The position numbers were made by a program, and so were the translations under genes. A stretch of 7,886 nt of DNA, taken from contig JABMPI010000437.1 in assembly GCA_013203755.1 (NCBI GenBank), forward strand, positions 1 through 7,886, written 5' to 3'. Numbering within the stretch: the first letter of the stretch is position 1; the number at the start of each line of letters is the position of its first letter. This document shows, piece by piece, positions 1 to 7,262 of the stretch. Below the pieces are notes generated by a model. It saw only the letters and a list, made by a program, of their open reading frames with translations. It was not told the DNA's origin and ran no database searches. Source of the stretch: Bacteroidota bacterium (GTDB taxonomy: Bacteria > Bacteroidota > Bacteroidia > Bacteroidales > Prolixibacteraceae).

Positions 1-332
1 CCACCTTTATTGTTTGCCTCCTCAATAGCCAGTGTAGCTCCGTTTAACATCTGTTTTCCAAGTGGCACAATTGCAGAACCTTCCAATGGTCCCAGAAATC
101 CGATTCTAACTTCCTGCAAACCTTTGGGCGGTAGTTTCTCGCGACCTGGGCCATTAAACAGGATGGGTTCAACAAAATGATATTTATAAGCTTTCTGGAA
201 ATTATTATAGGGAAACACACTATCAGGCGTATTGCCATACATCAACTTTTTTTCCTGGGCGTTTAAATTCATACCTGAAAATATTATTATCAGGAAAATG
301 ACTATTGCACTCCAAAAATTCAGTTTCTTCAT
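1..332 (-). CDS. ABC transporter substrate-binding protein, branched-chain amino-acid type (N-terminal 110 residues; runs off the left edge)
   Basis: This is the 5' part of a gene that continues past position 1. The ATG is at 330-332 on the minus strand. The product starts with a typical signal peptide: Lys-Lys, then a hydrophobic core at about residues 9-20, and an LNA-Q cleavage site at 25/26, so it should be exported. After a roughly 45-residue stretch rich in aromatic residues and Pro comes the start of a Peripla_BP_6-like fold: EVRIGFLGPLEG (residues 74-85), then LGKQMLNGATLAIEEANNKG (91-110), the usual first strand and helix of LivK-type receptors. The family binds amino acids or other small solutes for an ABC importer, or acts as a stand-alone sensor. 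No permease or ATPase is visible here. The gene begins 34 bp after the propeller gene upstream and is probably co-transcribed with the cytochrome genes. Ligand unknown; family assignment fairly sure. Confidence 0.85.
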   Translation of the reverse strand, partial: MKKLNFWSAIVIFLIIIFSGMNLNAQEKKLMYGNTPDSVFPYNNFQKAYKYHFVEPILFNGPGREKLPPKGLQEVRIGFLGPLEGSAIVPLGKQMLNGATLAIEEANNKG

Positions 333-366
333 TTTTATTCACTTTAATTCGACTAATAATTCCTGA

Positions 367-1565
367 TTATTTTAATAATTCACCTCTGCTCACTCCTTTT
401 GAAGTTGCGACCCACAGCACACCCTCTTTTGCATCAACACCAGAAATAAAATTATGAGATATTGATGGGGTCAATACCAACTCCTTTTTGTCAGTGCCAT
501 TAATTATTATGGCTTTCCCATTTATGGTATTTTCATTTTTCGTGTAAGTCACCCAATTTGTACCATCTGTGCTACTTAATCCTTTATCGGTACAAATAAA
601 AGCTATTCGACCTTCTGCTTTTATGTAGTTAATAAAATTACTGGCTAACCCACTGTCATGGTCAAAATATCCCTTCCAGTGAACCCCGTCGTAACGGCTT
701 AACCCGAAATAAGTGGCAACCCATAAATAACCATCTGCCCATGAAGTTCCTGTTGTAATGTCGTGAACTACACCATCATCTGGGAAAAGGTCAATTTCCA
801 TATTCCCATCCGGATCGACATAATCCCTGAATTTTTGAGTTTCCTTTGTGTATTCCACAACACCCCCCCCCAGGCTGCAATAAATATTTTACCATCGCCT
901 TCACAAATACCATAAGTCCATGGTTCATGCATAGGGGCATTTTTTTCAGTAAAAATATTCCATTGTTTTGTGAAGGTATCGAAACGCCCGGCACCTCCAC
1001 CTGTTGCTACCCATACATCTTTTCCATCACAAATAACCGAGTATATTAAATCATTTGGCATACCACTGTTCATTTGTGTAAAGTTTTCGAAGATGCCTCC
1101 CGACCAACGTGATAAACCCCCCATGGTACCCAGCCAAACATCGCCTGTTTGCTCACTCACATCGATTGCTATAATACCATTATGAGCCAATCCGTCAGTG
1201 GTTGTATATGTTTTCCATTTCCCTTCCTCGTAAACGGCCAGCCCTTCATGTGTTCCAACCAATACACGTTCACCATCGATTTTCACACAATAAGTATGAT
1301 CGTCTGATAATCCATCTTCGGTAGAAAAATTACGCCAATTGCCATAAACCGGCATAGGGCTTATATCTGTATTGTTCCCTTTATTTTCAGGGAATGATGC
1401 CTTCGTTTCAATATTTATAATTTTACTTTTACCCGAAATGTTTGAATCTGCCGGATATCGAACTTTTCCGGTAAATCCGAGCAACCCAATTCCAAAAATT
1501 AAAACAGCTATCACTGTAATTTTTGAATATTTCCTTTTAGCTGTTTTCAACATGATTGTCTTCAT
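367..1565 (-). pseudogene. Exported seven-repeat reg_prop-type beta-propeller protein, frameshifted at a poly-G tract
   Basis: Two overlapping reading frames together make one protein. The first runs from the ATG at 1563-1565 (a second in-frame ATG lies at 1551-1553). It has a signal or anchor segment at residues 16-32 and four two-component-regulator-propeller-like repeats, recognisable by VLVGTHEGLAVY, VWLGTMGGLSRW, VWVATGGGAGRF and IFIAAWGG. It then leaves frame at nine Gs (863-871) and stops at 768. The other frame continues the same repeat pattern (VVEYTKETQKF, LWVATYFGLSRYDG, ICTDKGLSSTDG, LWVATSKGVSRG) to the TAA at 367-369. With ten Gs the frames join into 399 residues and about seven blades, a complete propeller, with no kinase or DNA-binding domain. 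The break may be a sequencing error, slipped-strand phase variation or true inactivation. The start lies 4 bp after the stop of the upstream cytochrome gene. Known relatives are propellers of sensor proteins; a stand-alone secreted form has no established role. Confidence 0.82.
863..871. repeat. Nine-base C homopolymer (G run on the coding strand) at the frameshift point
   Basis: Nine consecutive Cs lie inside the propeller gene, at the codons for Trp-Gly-Gly (about residues 232-235). Seven or ten bases would put the two halves of the gene in one frame; nine does not. G/C runs of this length in AT-rich coding DNA are classic slippage sites and are also typical places for base-calling errors. 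Confidence 0.9.
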
Positions 1566-1569
1566 TAAT

Positions 1570-3597
1570 TTAATTCTTTATATGAGATGTGTTGACTATT
1601 TGAACACCATGTTCGTATCCCGGACCTCTAAGGGATTTTAAGTAATCAACCATATCATTCAATTGCATTTTTGTCATATCATTAACGTACCCATGTTTAT
1701 CATCGGTGCCATAAATTGTCCAAATTTCTTCAAGTGTTGCTGCACGACCATCATGTAAATAGGGCGCTGAAGCATGAATATTAATCAGTTGAGGTGTATC
1801 AAATCGCGTGGGATCGTCAGTTTCAGCCAAAGTACTGACGTGTGCCATTTTTAAATTTGTGAATAGAGGAGGAGGGTGACACGTAATACATCGATTCTTT
1901 TCGGGAATCACGTTGCCAGAATTATCTTCATTTCTTTCAAAAAGTAATTTGCCTTGAAGTTGTGATGCTGTTAATTCTCCATTGGGATTGTACATCAGAT
2001 TTGGAGGTTGCTTTATTCCTCTTTTTATATAGGCTACTATTGCATCCAGATCTTTATAACTAAATTGCTCTGTTCTGGTGAGTACTGTAGAAAATCGAAT
2101 CCCATCCTGTTTATAAACAGTCTGATTCTTTCCGTTCCATTTGAATGGAGCAGTATCTCCTATTTCACGTAATGACAAAGTATTTGCCAAATTACGTCCC
2201 ATGTTTTTTGCTGCCATATTATATACAAGACCGTCTTCATGCGTATCGGGATGGCAGGTGTAGCACGAAAACTGGTTTTGGAAAGTATGCCCGGCATTAT
2301 TAAAAAGTCTGCGACCGTGTCTTGCAACTGTGATCCTGCCGGGACCTCCCAGATCAATGGATCTCATGGTTTCAAGGCTTTCGGTGTTTATTACCCCGAT
2401 TTTGTCCTCAAGCTGCTCTGCAACATATAACCGTTTACCGTCAGATGATAGAGCCAAGCCCTTGGGATTTGCCCCGGTAGGAATTCGTTTAATTACAAAG
2501 CGGTGGCTGACCCCCAGATCATTCGAAAACCTTTTTAGCATTTCCGGTGAAGATTCAGCAAGAATGCTCCTGATGGAGTCCATGGCAATAACTGAAATAC
2601 AATCAACGCCAGAATTAGATACAAATGCTTTTTTCCCATCTGGCGTAATAACAATATCAAAGGGATCAGGATAATAGGCATTGGGTTCATCGAGTAGCAA
2701 CTGTACTACTCTACCTCCTTTTCCATGTTCAACAATACCTATTCCATGTGTCATCATCCATCCTTGTTCAACCTGTATGGACGGAATATTGTTTTTTGGA
2801 CGAATCAAAGTCATTAGAGCCAGATCACCATCAGGAGCGAAAGTAACATTCTCCATTAAATAAGCTGATTCGATGTTCTTTTTCATCGACCTCTGGGTGC
2901 TATCGTTGATTATAGTTAATTCACTTATTAATGGTTCTCCATAAGGTGCAATATTCGCACGCCTACTTGTTACATATAGAAATTTTCCATCGGGAGACAG
3001 TGAAGTTCCGGTTGGGTTATTCCCTGTGATTAATCTTTTTCGTTCTTCCTTTGTAGAAAGGTCGATTACAGATAGATCAGACCCAAAAGCATTGACAACG
3101 TAGAGATACTTTTCATTTGAGCTTAGAGCAAGTCCAGCAGGACCATTCCCAGTGTAAAGCGTGTCAATCACTATCGAGGTAGCCACATCAATAACTGATA
3201 CATTATCTGACCATTCATTACTGACATAGGCAAATTTTTCATTTTTATCCAGAATTACACTATGTGGGTGTTCTCCAACAGCGATCTTATCTACTACTTT
3301 GTTTTTCTCAGGATCAACGACCATTAACTCATCAGAATCCTGTGCAACCACATACAAACGGTTGCCATTTTTGGAAACAGCAATATTGAACGGAGAGTAA
3401 TAATCTGCATTGATTATTTTTGAAATGAACTTATTCTTAGAAGTATAAACATGGCATGAAGTACATAAAAGAGGATGATCTGTGACAGCTGTTTTATTAT
3501 TAACATGATCTCTGGCCATTCTTCGCCCTGGGAAATACACTATCCATCCCATTCCAAATATAATTCCTAAAATCAATATTAATTTAATTCTGCTCAT
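1570..3597 (-). CDS. YVTN beta-propeller fused to a MauG/di-haem cytochrome c peroxidase-like domain, three haem c sites
   Basis: The product has 675 residues and a hydrophobic N-terminal segment (about 5-22) that should anchor or export it. A first haem site, CTSCH (45-49), follows directly. Next comes a YVTN-type propeller (about 65-430), with repeats such as RLYVVAQDSDELMVVD (80-95), FAYVSNEWSDNVSVID (122-137), YLYVVNAFGSDLSVIDLS (164-181), KAFVSNSG (323-330) and RLYVAEQLEDKIGVIN (389-404). The C-terminal part has CYTCH (445-449), an FKWNGK motif (485-490), CITCH (570-574) and PYLHDGRAATLEE (612-624), the hallmark of the MauG/CcpA di-haem family, where hydrogen peroxide or an organic substrate is oxidised or electrons are passed on. 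The ATG lies 2 bp after the stop of the HzsA-like gene, implying linked expression. The layout resembles hydrazine synthase beta plus gamma in one chain; the N-terminal third haem is extra. Substrate unknown. Confidence 0.9.
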   Translation of the reverse strand: MSRIKLILILGIIFGMGWIVYFPGRRMARDHVNNKTAVTDHPLLCTSCHVYTSKNKFISKIINADYYSPFNIAVSKNGNRLYVVAQDSDELMVVDPEKNKVVDKIAVGEHPHSVILDKNEKFAYVSNEWSDNVSVIDVATSIVIDTLYTGNGPAGLALSSNEKYLYVVNAFGSDLSVIDLSTKEERKRLITGNNPTGTSLSPDGKFLYVTSRRANIAPYGEPLISELTIINDSTQRSMKKNIESAYLMENVTFAPDGDLALMTLIRPKNNIPSIQVEQGWMMTHGIGIVEHGKGGRVVQLLLDEPNAYYPDPFDIVITPDGKKAFVSNSGVDCISVIAMDSIRSILAESSPEMLKRFSNDLGVSHRFVIKRIPTGANPKGLALSSDGKRLYVAEQLEDKIGVINTESLETMRSIDLGGPGRITVARHGRRLFNNAGHTFQNQFSCYTCHPDTHEDGLVYNMAAKNMGRNLANTLSLREIGDTAPFKWNGKNQTVYKQDGIRFSTVLTRTEQFSYKDLDAIVAYIKRGIKQPPNLMYNPNGELTASQLQGKLLFERNEDNSGNVIPEKNRCITCHPPPLFTNLKMAHVSTLAETDDPTRFDTPQLINIHASAPYLHDGRAATLEEIWTIYGTDDKHGYVNDMTKMQLNDMVDYLKSLRGPGYEHGVQIVNTSHIKN

Positions 3598-3599
3598 AT

Positions 3600-5036
3600 C
3601 TATTCTAATCCTGTCTGCTTTTTAGCCATTTTCTTACTCTGATGCGGAACATTAATCGGATCCTTTAATACGGATAGCGGTTGTCTGTTTCCCGGAACTA
3701 GTTCTCTATCTTCGTGACAACCTATACACCCACGCCTTTCATTAGGACGTAGATAAATCCAACTTCCAGGCCCTTTTACAACGTGGCCATCTTTGTCAAT
3801 TGTTTTTATTCGGAAAGGAGTGTCTGCTAAAACTTTTAAATAAAAGGATCCATCTTCTTCCACATTAACCATCCCAAGTGTTGAATCAACGCCAATCACC
3901 TCTATTCTCTCAGCTCTGAATATATCATTGCCATTAACATCGGATTCATTCCCCAAAAAATTTATATCCTGACACATCAGTAATCCGGTTTTTTCTTCAA
4001 CGTTTACCTCACTTGGTAACTTTTTAGGCCACTTTCGTTGTGCTATTACAACAGCTTCCAAAACACTCATGTCATTTTTTTCATAAATTAATGAAAGTGA
4101 ATTATTCTCAATAGAAAAATTATACAAACCATAATGATTATTGCCCTCAGGACGATAAGAAACCAATAAACTACCAGATTGTAATGGACTTACACTTCGG
4201 AAACTGCCCTTTAAACCTGAAGATAAAATTATGCGACTGTGCTGTGGGCGATTATAATTAATAGAAATAACGTCCCCGCTTTCCAGGCTATCATTCTGCG
4301 ATTCTATAAAAACAATTTTACCATCTACGGTTTCTTTTCCCCGACAAAGTATTTCGCTCCCATTTATACCCTGATAAAACAGCTCCTGTTTGGTTCCATC
4401 GGGACGTATAACCATTAATTTTCTTTCACCTGCATCAGGAAAAATCTGCTGGCTAATTGTTAATACCCGTCCATCTTGTAAAACATTTGTTAAAGAATAA
4501 GTATGGGGATTAAATGTAATTTGATGAATATTTGTGCCATCAAGGTTTCCGGTAAAAAGTGAATAGCCTGCCTTAACCGTACTATTTTTATTTGATAACC
4601 TACTAAATACAAAACAATCACCCGGTAAATAGGCGGGATTGATACAGTTTTCAGCAAAAGAAGTAATTTGTCTGACCTTTAAATTGCCTAAATTCATTTC
4701 CCAAATCTGCCATGTTCCGGTTTGCTTTTTTTGTGCAGCAAAAATCATGAATCTGCCATTATACGAAACTTCAGGAGAGCAAGCAGAATAAAAATATGTT
4801 GACAATTCAAAAGGCGCTTTTTGTGGTTCATTAGCATCAATTGCTAAAATATGCGATTCAACTTTATTCTCAAAAAATGAATCCATTGATAAGTTTGCAC
4901 CCTGTTCTGTTTTTGAAACCTGAGTAAAAATTATCATCCCTTCGGATAGTTTATTTGAACAGGAAGTAAAAAACAATGTAATTGCAACTAAAATAAACCC
5001 CAACCTGTTGATAATGATTAATCTACCTGTTTTCAT
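3600..5036 (-). CDS. HzsA-related (hydrazine synthase alpha-like) TolB-type propeller lipoprotein with one C-terminal haem c site
   Basis: I place the start at the ATG at 5034-5036 (478 residues), because it gives a compact lipoprotein signal, MKTGRL then a hydrophobic core and FFTSC, with the lipid-modified Cys at residue 26. An in-frame ATG at 5058-5060 would add 8 residues and overlap the upstream gene by 14 bp. Residues of about 35-330 form a TolB/WD40-like propeller (motifs such as YNGRFMIFAA, SLFTGNLDGTNIHQIT, LMVIRPDGTKQEL). Residues of about 335-455 resemble the hydrazine synthase alpha middle domain: GLLMCQDINFLG, VNVEEDGSFYLKVLADTPFR, SWIYLRPNERRGCIGCHE. The last contains the CIGCH haem site (437-441). 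The chain ends about 37 residues later, so it lacks the second-haem C-terminal domain of anammox HzsA. It is probably anchored to the outer face of a membrane and a redox partner of the MauG-like protein encoded 2 bp downstream. Many HzsA-related proteins occur outside anammox bacteria without known function. Confidence 0.85.
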   Translation of the reverse strand: MKTGRLIIINRLGFILVAITLFFTSCSNKLSEGMIIFTQVSKTEQGANLSMDSFFENKVESHILAIDANEPQKAPFELSTYFYSACSPEVSYNGRFMIFAAQKKQTGTWQIWEMNLGNLKVRQITSFAENCINPAYLPGDCFVFSRLSNKNSTVKAGYSLFTGNLDGTNIHQITFNPHTYSLTNVLQDGRVLTISQQIFPDAGERKLMVIRPDGTKQELFYQGINGSEILCRGKETVDGKIVFIESQNDSLESGDVISINYNRPQHSRIILSSGLKGSFRSVSPLQSGSLLVSYRPEGNNHYGLYNFSIENNSLSLIYEKNDMSVLEAVVIAQRKWPKKLPSEVNVEEKTGLLMCQDINFLGNESDVNGNDIFRAERIEVIGVDSTLGMVNVEEDGSFYLKVLADTPFRIKTIDKDGHVVKGPGSWIYLRPNERRGCIGCHEDRELVPGNRQPLSVLKDPINVPHQSKKMAKKQTGLE

Positions 5037-5046
5037 AACAAAAAAT

Positions 5047-6720
5047 CTATTCAGGTTCATTTACCGTAAGTAACTGGTTAGGTTTAATATTCTCCAATAT
5101 CTGATATTTACCGGAAGGCCATTTTATTTCAATCTTATCAATGGTTTCATTTTTTTCAAGTCCAAAATGAATCCTTGAGTCGTTTTGAGAAAGGTAGCCG
5201 GTGGTACTTTTTTTCCAGGCTGTTTGCATTTTTCCTCCAGCGGTGAGTTTTATTACAGCCCCTATTCCATCTCTATTACTGACATGCCCAACCAAATTAA
5301 GCATTAACCAGTTATTCAGGTTGCCTTTGTTGTTTCGCAAAAACATACATTTACCACCCAGATTAGCAATAAAAATATCAATATCACCATCGTTGTCGTA
5401 ATCACCCTGGCAAGCTCCGCGACCAACATGCTCTTCCCTGAAATATTGGCTTAAATCAACCGAAACATCTTTGAATTTGCCTCCTCCGACATTCTCAAAC
5501 AATTGATCCTCCTGGCCATATAAGTGTTTTAACTCGCCATTCGATTTAAAAATATCTACATCGCCATCGTTGTCATAATCAATAAAAGAGGAAGACCACC
5601 CTACAAATTGCCCTGACGCAACCGATATTCCTGAGACATAAGCATTATCGTTAAAAATTCCGTTTCCAAGATTCTCGTATAATGAACAATAATTATCATC
5701 TGAAATAAACATATCCACTAAATTATCTCCATTAAAATCGGCAAAATCGACAGACATGCTTACTGTTGCTTCCCCTCTCTGACTAAAACCGCTACCCGAC
5801 ATGGTTCCCATATCGCTGAATCCCTTCCCTCCTTCATTATGCCACAGATAGTTTACAGTATGGTCGTTTGCAACATAAATATCAACAAATCCATCGTCGT
5901 CATAATCAACAGCACCTACTCCCATGGCACGACCATCGAGGTCTGTAATTCCCATATTTTGAGTAACATCTTCAAATGTGCCATCTCCGTTATTATGGTA
6001 CAAAACATCAGCCTGGCTATCGTAGGCCAAAGGCCCGGGGAAACCGTCAGGGGCATAAAAATAGTTATATTCAGGATCAAAATTCAGATAATTTCCAACG
6101 TAAAGATCAAGAAATCCATCGTTATCAAAATCAAGCCAAACTGTGCCAACACTAAATTCATTTTCTTTCCCTCCTACTTTTGACCGTTTTGTAATATCAT
6201 TAAAAGTTCCATCTCCATTGTTTTCATAAAGAACATTTGTTCCATAATTGCTAACGTATAAATCAGGAAAACCGTCATTGTTAAAGTCACCAACAGTTAC
6301 TCCCATACTATACCATGGACCACCCACTCCGGCTTTGCTTGTTACATCATCAAAAGTACCGTTGCCAAGGTTTCGATACAGATGATTTTTAGGTGAAACA
6401 TCTGGTTTTTCCCCTCCGCTTAATCCATTAACCCATGTACCGTTACAAACATATAAATCCACAAATCCGTCCTGGTCGTAATCAAGAAAAGCTGCTCCAA
6501 CACCACTGGATTCAACAATATTACTTAATTCATCATCACCAATAGAATGAGTGAAGTCCAACCCTATTTCCTCTCCTATTTGTTGAAAATATTCGTCATT
6601 AGAAGGTGGAGGTGTTTTAATTTCTTTTTGAGATTTAGAATCAGTACTTGGATTCGACTGGCAGCCAAAAAGGATGGATAAAAAAATGAGTAGTATATTA
6701 TAAATCCTGTAAATTTTCAT
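5047..6720 (-). CDS. FG-GAP/VCBS-repeat lipoprotein with C-terminal ASPIC/UnbV domain (CRTAC1-like)
   Basis: The product has 557 residues and begins with a lipoprotein signal: hydrophobic residues 8-18, then LFGC with Cys20. A polar Ser/Lys/Pro linker (21-41) follows. The body holds seven calcium-binding DxDxDG-type loops: 80-88, 145-153, 197-205, 272-280, 328-336 (DFNGDNLVD, slightly degenerate), 381-389 and 440-448. Each alternates with an LYxNxGxGxFxDVT motif, as expected for a seven-bladed integrin-alpha-like propeller. Residues of about 483-555 match the ASPIC/UnbV domain (DGIGAVIKL, STTGYLSQND, HFGL, IEIKWPSGK). Such proteins are surface or periplasmic and presumed to mediate protein or glycan contacts; no enzyme activity is established. 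It is the first gene of the array, and its stop lies 10 bp before the chosen HzsA-like start. The TAG is at 5047-5049. The name is secure at the domain level; the role here is unknown. Confidence 0.93.
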   Translation of the reverse strand: MKIYRIYNILLIFLSILFGCQSNPSTDSKSQKEIKTPPPSNDEYFQQIGEEIGLDFTHSIGDDELSNIVESSGVGAAFLDYDQDGFVDLYVCNGTWVNGLSGGEKPDVSPKNHLYRNLGNGTFDDVTSKAGVGGPWYSMGVTVGDFNNDGFPDLYVSNYGTNVLYENNGDGTFNDITKRSKVGGKENEFSVGTVWLDFDNDGFLDLYVGNYLNFDPEYNYFYAPDGFPGPLAYDSQADVLYHNNGDGTFEDVTQNMGITDLDGRAMGVGAVDYDDDGFVDIYVANDHTVNYLWHNEGGKGFSDMGTMSGSGFSQRGEATVSMSVDFADFNGDNLVDMFISDDNYCSLYENLGNGIFNDNAYVSGISVASGQFVGWSSSFIDYDNDGDVDIFKSNGELKHLYGQEDQLFENVGGGKFKDVSVDLSQYFREEHVGRGACQGDYDNDGDIDIFIANLGGKCMFLRNNKGNLNNWLMLNLVGHVSNRDGIGAVIKLTAGGKMQTAWKKSTTGYLSQNDSRIHFGLEKNETIDKIEIKWPSGKYQILENIKPNQLLTVNEPE

Positions 6721-6831
6721 ATTGCAATGATACCTATTCTTAATAAACTTTCCAATTAACTAGTTTCGCGTTTTAAATGTAAAGTTGTCAAAAGTCGATT
6801 GTTGAAAAGAATGAATGAAACTATCAAATTG

Positions 6832-6858
6832 ATAAACAATAATTATGCAATTGTTTAT
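6832..6858. repeat. Inverted repeat with perfect 9-bp arms upstream of the operon
   Basis: ATAAACAAT (6832-6840) is repeated as its exact reverse complement ATTGTTTAT (6850-6858) with a 9-base spacer. The arm centres are 18 bp apart, less than two helical turns, and the dyad lies 112 bp before the operon's first start codon. It could be an operator for a dimeric regulator. The arms are so AT-rich that chance is a real alternative. Confidence 0.35.
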
Positions 6859-7104
6859 ATATTTCCTAAATTTTGTTTTGGTAAAAATGGAGCTATTGAA
6901 AATTCTTGTTGGACAAATTGTTACCATGTTGGGTATACTTTTTTTCAGTGATTTATATATTGTGCAGAATATGAGACGTTTATTTAATAAGTTTTTTTTG
7001 AAATGTAAGTGAAGCATTATTCTGAGAATTCATTTTAGATAGATTTCTGACAACTAAAATCTTCTTTAATTCCTTTATACTTTATCCCAAAATAGCTTTA
7101 AAGA

Positions 7105-7132
7105 AGGTTCATTTTTTTGTATCGTTGAACCT
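7105..7132. repeat. Inverted repeat with 7-bp arms in the intergenic region
   Basis: AGGTTCA (7105-7111) pairs with TGAACCT (7126-7132) around a 14-base T-rich loop. There is no T run after the stem on either strand, so it is not a convincing intrinsic terminator. It may be a protein-binding dyad, a relic of a mobile-element end, or chance. Confidence 0.3.
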
Positions 7133-7134
7133 AT

Positions 7135-7154
7135 AAGTTCTAACAGAAGTTCTA
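7135..7154. repeat. Two direct copies of AAGTTCTA, 12-bp period
   Basis: AAGTTCTA occurs at 7135-7142 and 7147-7154. The second copy sits within the small palindrome AGAAGTTCT (7145-7153). The pair directly follows the AGGTTCA dyad and lies about 110 bp upstream of the ThuA break. It is short and may be chance. Confidence 0.3.
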
Positions 7155-7262
7155 TGGCATCATGAGACAAAGAATGCAATTATTTTTGTCGTTACTAATT
7201 TATTAAATGCTTATTTTTGATGCATGTAATGAATTGAAAAACAATACGTTTAACAATATCGT

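Larger units (their letters stand above)
6721..7262. other. AT-rich intergenic region between the minus-strand operon and the ThuA remnant
   Basis: I see no convincing gene in these roughly 540 bases. The short frames present on both strands are low in complexity, carry no recognisable motif and lack good starts. The promoter for the minus-strand operon should lie here, but I found no clear TAnnTTTG Bacteroidota -7 element on either strand. A TTGACA-like hexamer on the minus strand about 65 bp before the ATG at 6720 has no matching -10 box. Several small dyads occur: ATTTTAG/CTAAAAT (7032-7038 and 7054-7060) and those listed separately. Confidence 0.6.

Noticed and set aside
856..858. GTG at 856-858 as an independent start for a separate 163-residue protein
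   Set aside because: The encoded sequence continues the propeller repeat pattern of the upstream frame, has no signal peptide of its own and begins in mid-blade; a frameshift explains it better.
2239..2863. Plus-strand open frames opposite the YVTN-MauG gene
   Set aside because: They lie wholly within a strongly supported minus-strand gene with clear haem motifs, and their translations show no domain features.
1570..5036. Calling the pair a true hydrazine synthase
   Set aside because: The HzsA-like chain lacks the second-haem domain, HzsA-related proteins occur widely outside anammox bacteria, and nothing else in the window belongs to the anammox pathway; only an architectural resemblance is supportable.
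5034..5060. Upstream ATG at 5058-5060 as the start of the HzsA-like gene
   Set aside because: It overlaps the preceding gene and adds eight residues before an already complete lipoprotein signal; the ATG at 5034-5036 is more usual. It cannot be fully excluded, since short overlaps do occur.
5380..6480. Repeated DNA pattern like ccatcgttgtcgtaatc on the plus strand, at first sight a dispersed or CRISPR-like repeat
   Set aside because: It is the antisense of the DxDxDG calcium loops of the FG-GAP protein. Copies are degenerate and spaced by protein repeat length, so coding constraint explains them.
6760..7017. Open frame of 85 codons on the minus strand, and an overlapping plus-strand frame starting at the ATG at 6811
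   Set aside because: Both are rich in Asn, Ile, Lys and Phe as expected from AT-rich non-coding DNA. Neither has a recognisable domain, a signal peptide or a convincing start, and they overlap each other on opposite strands.
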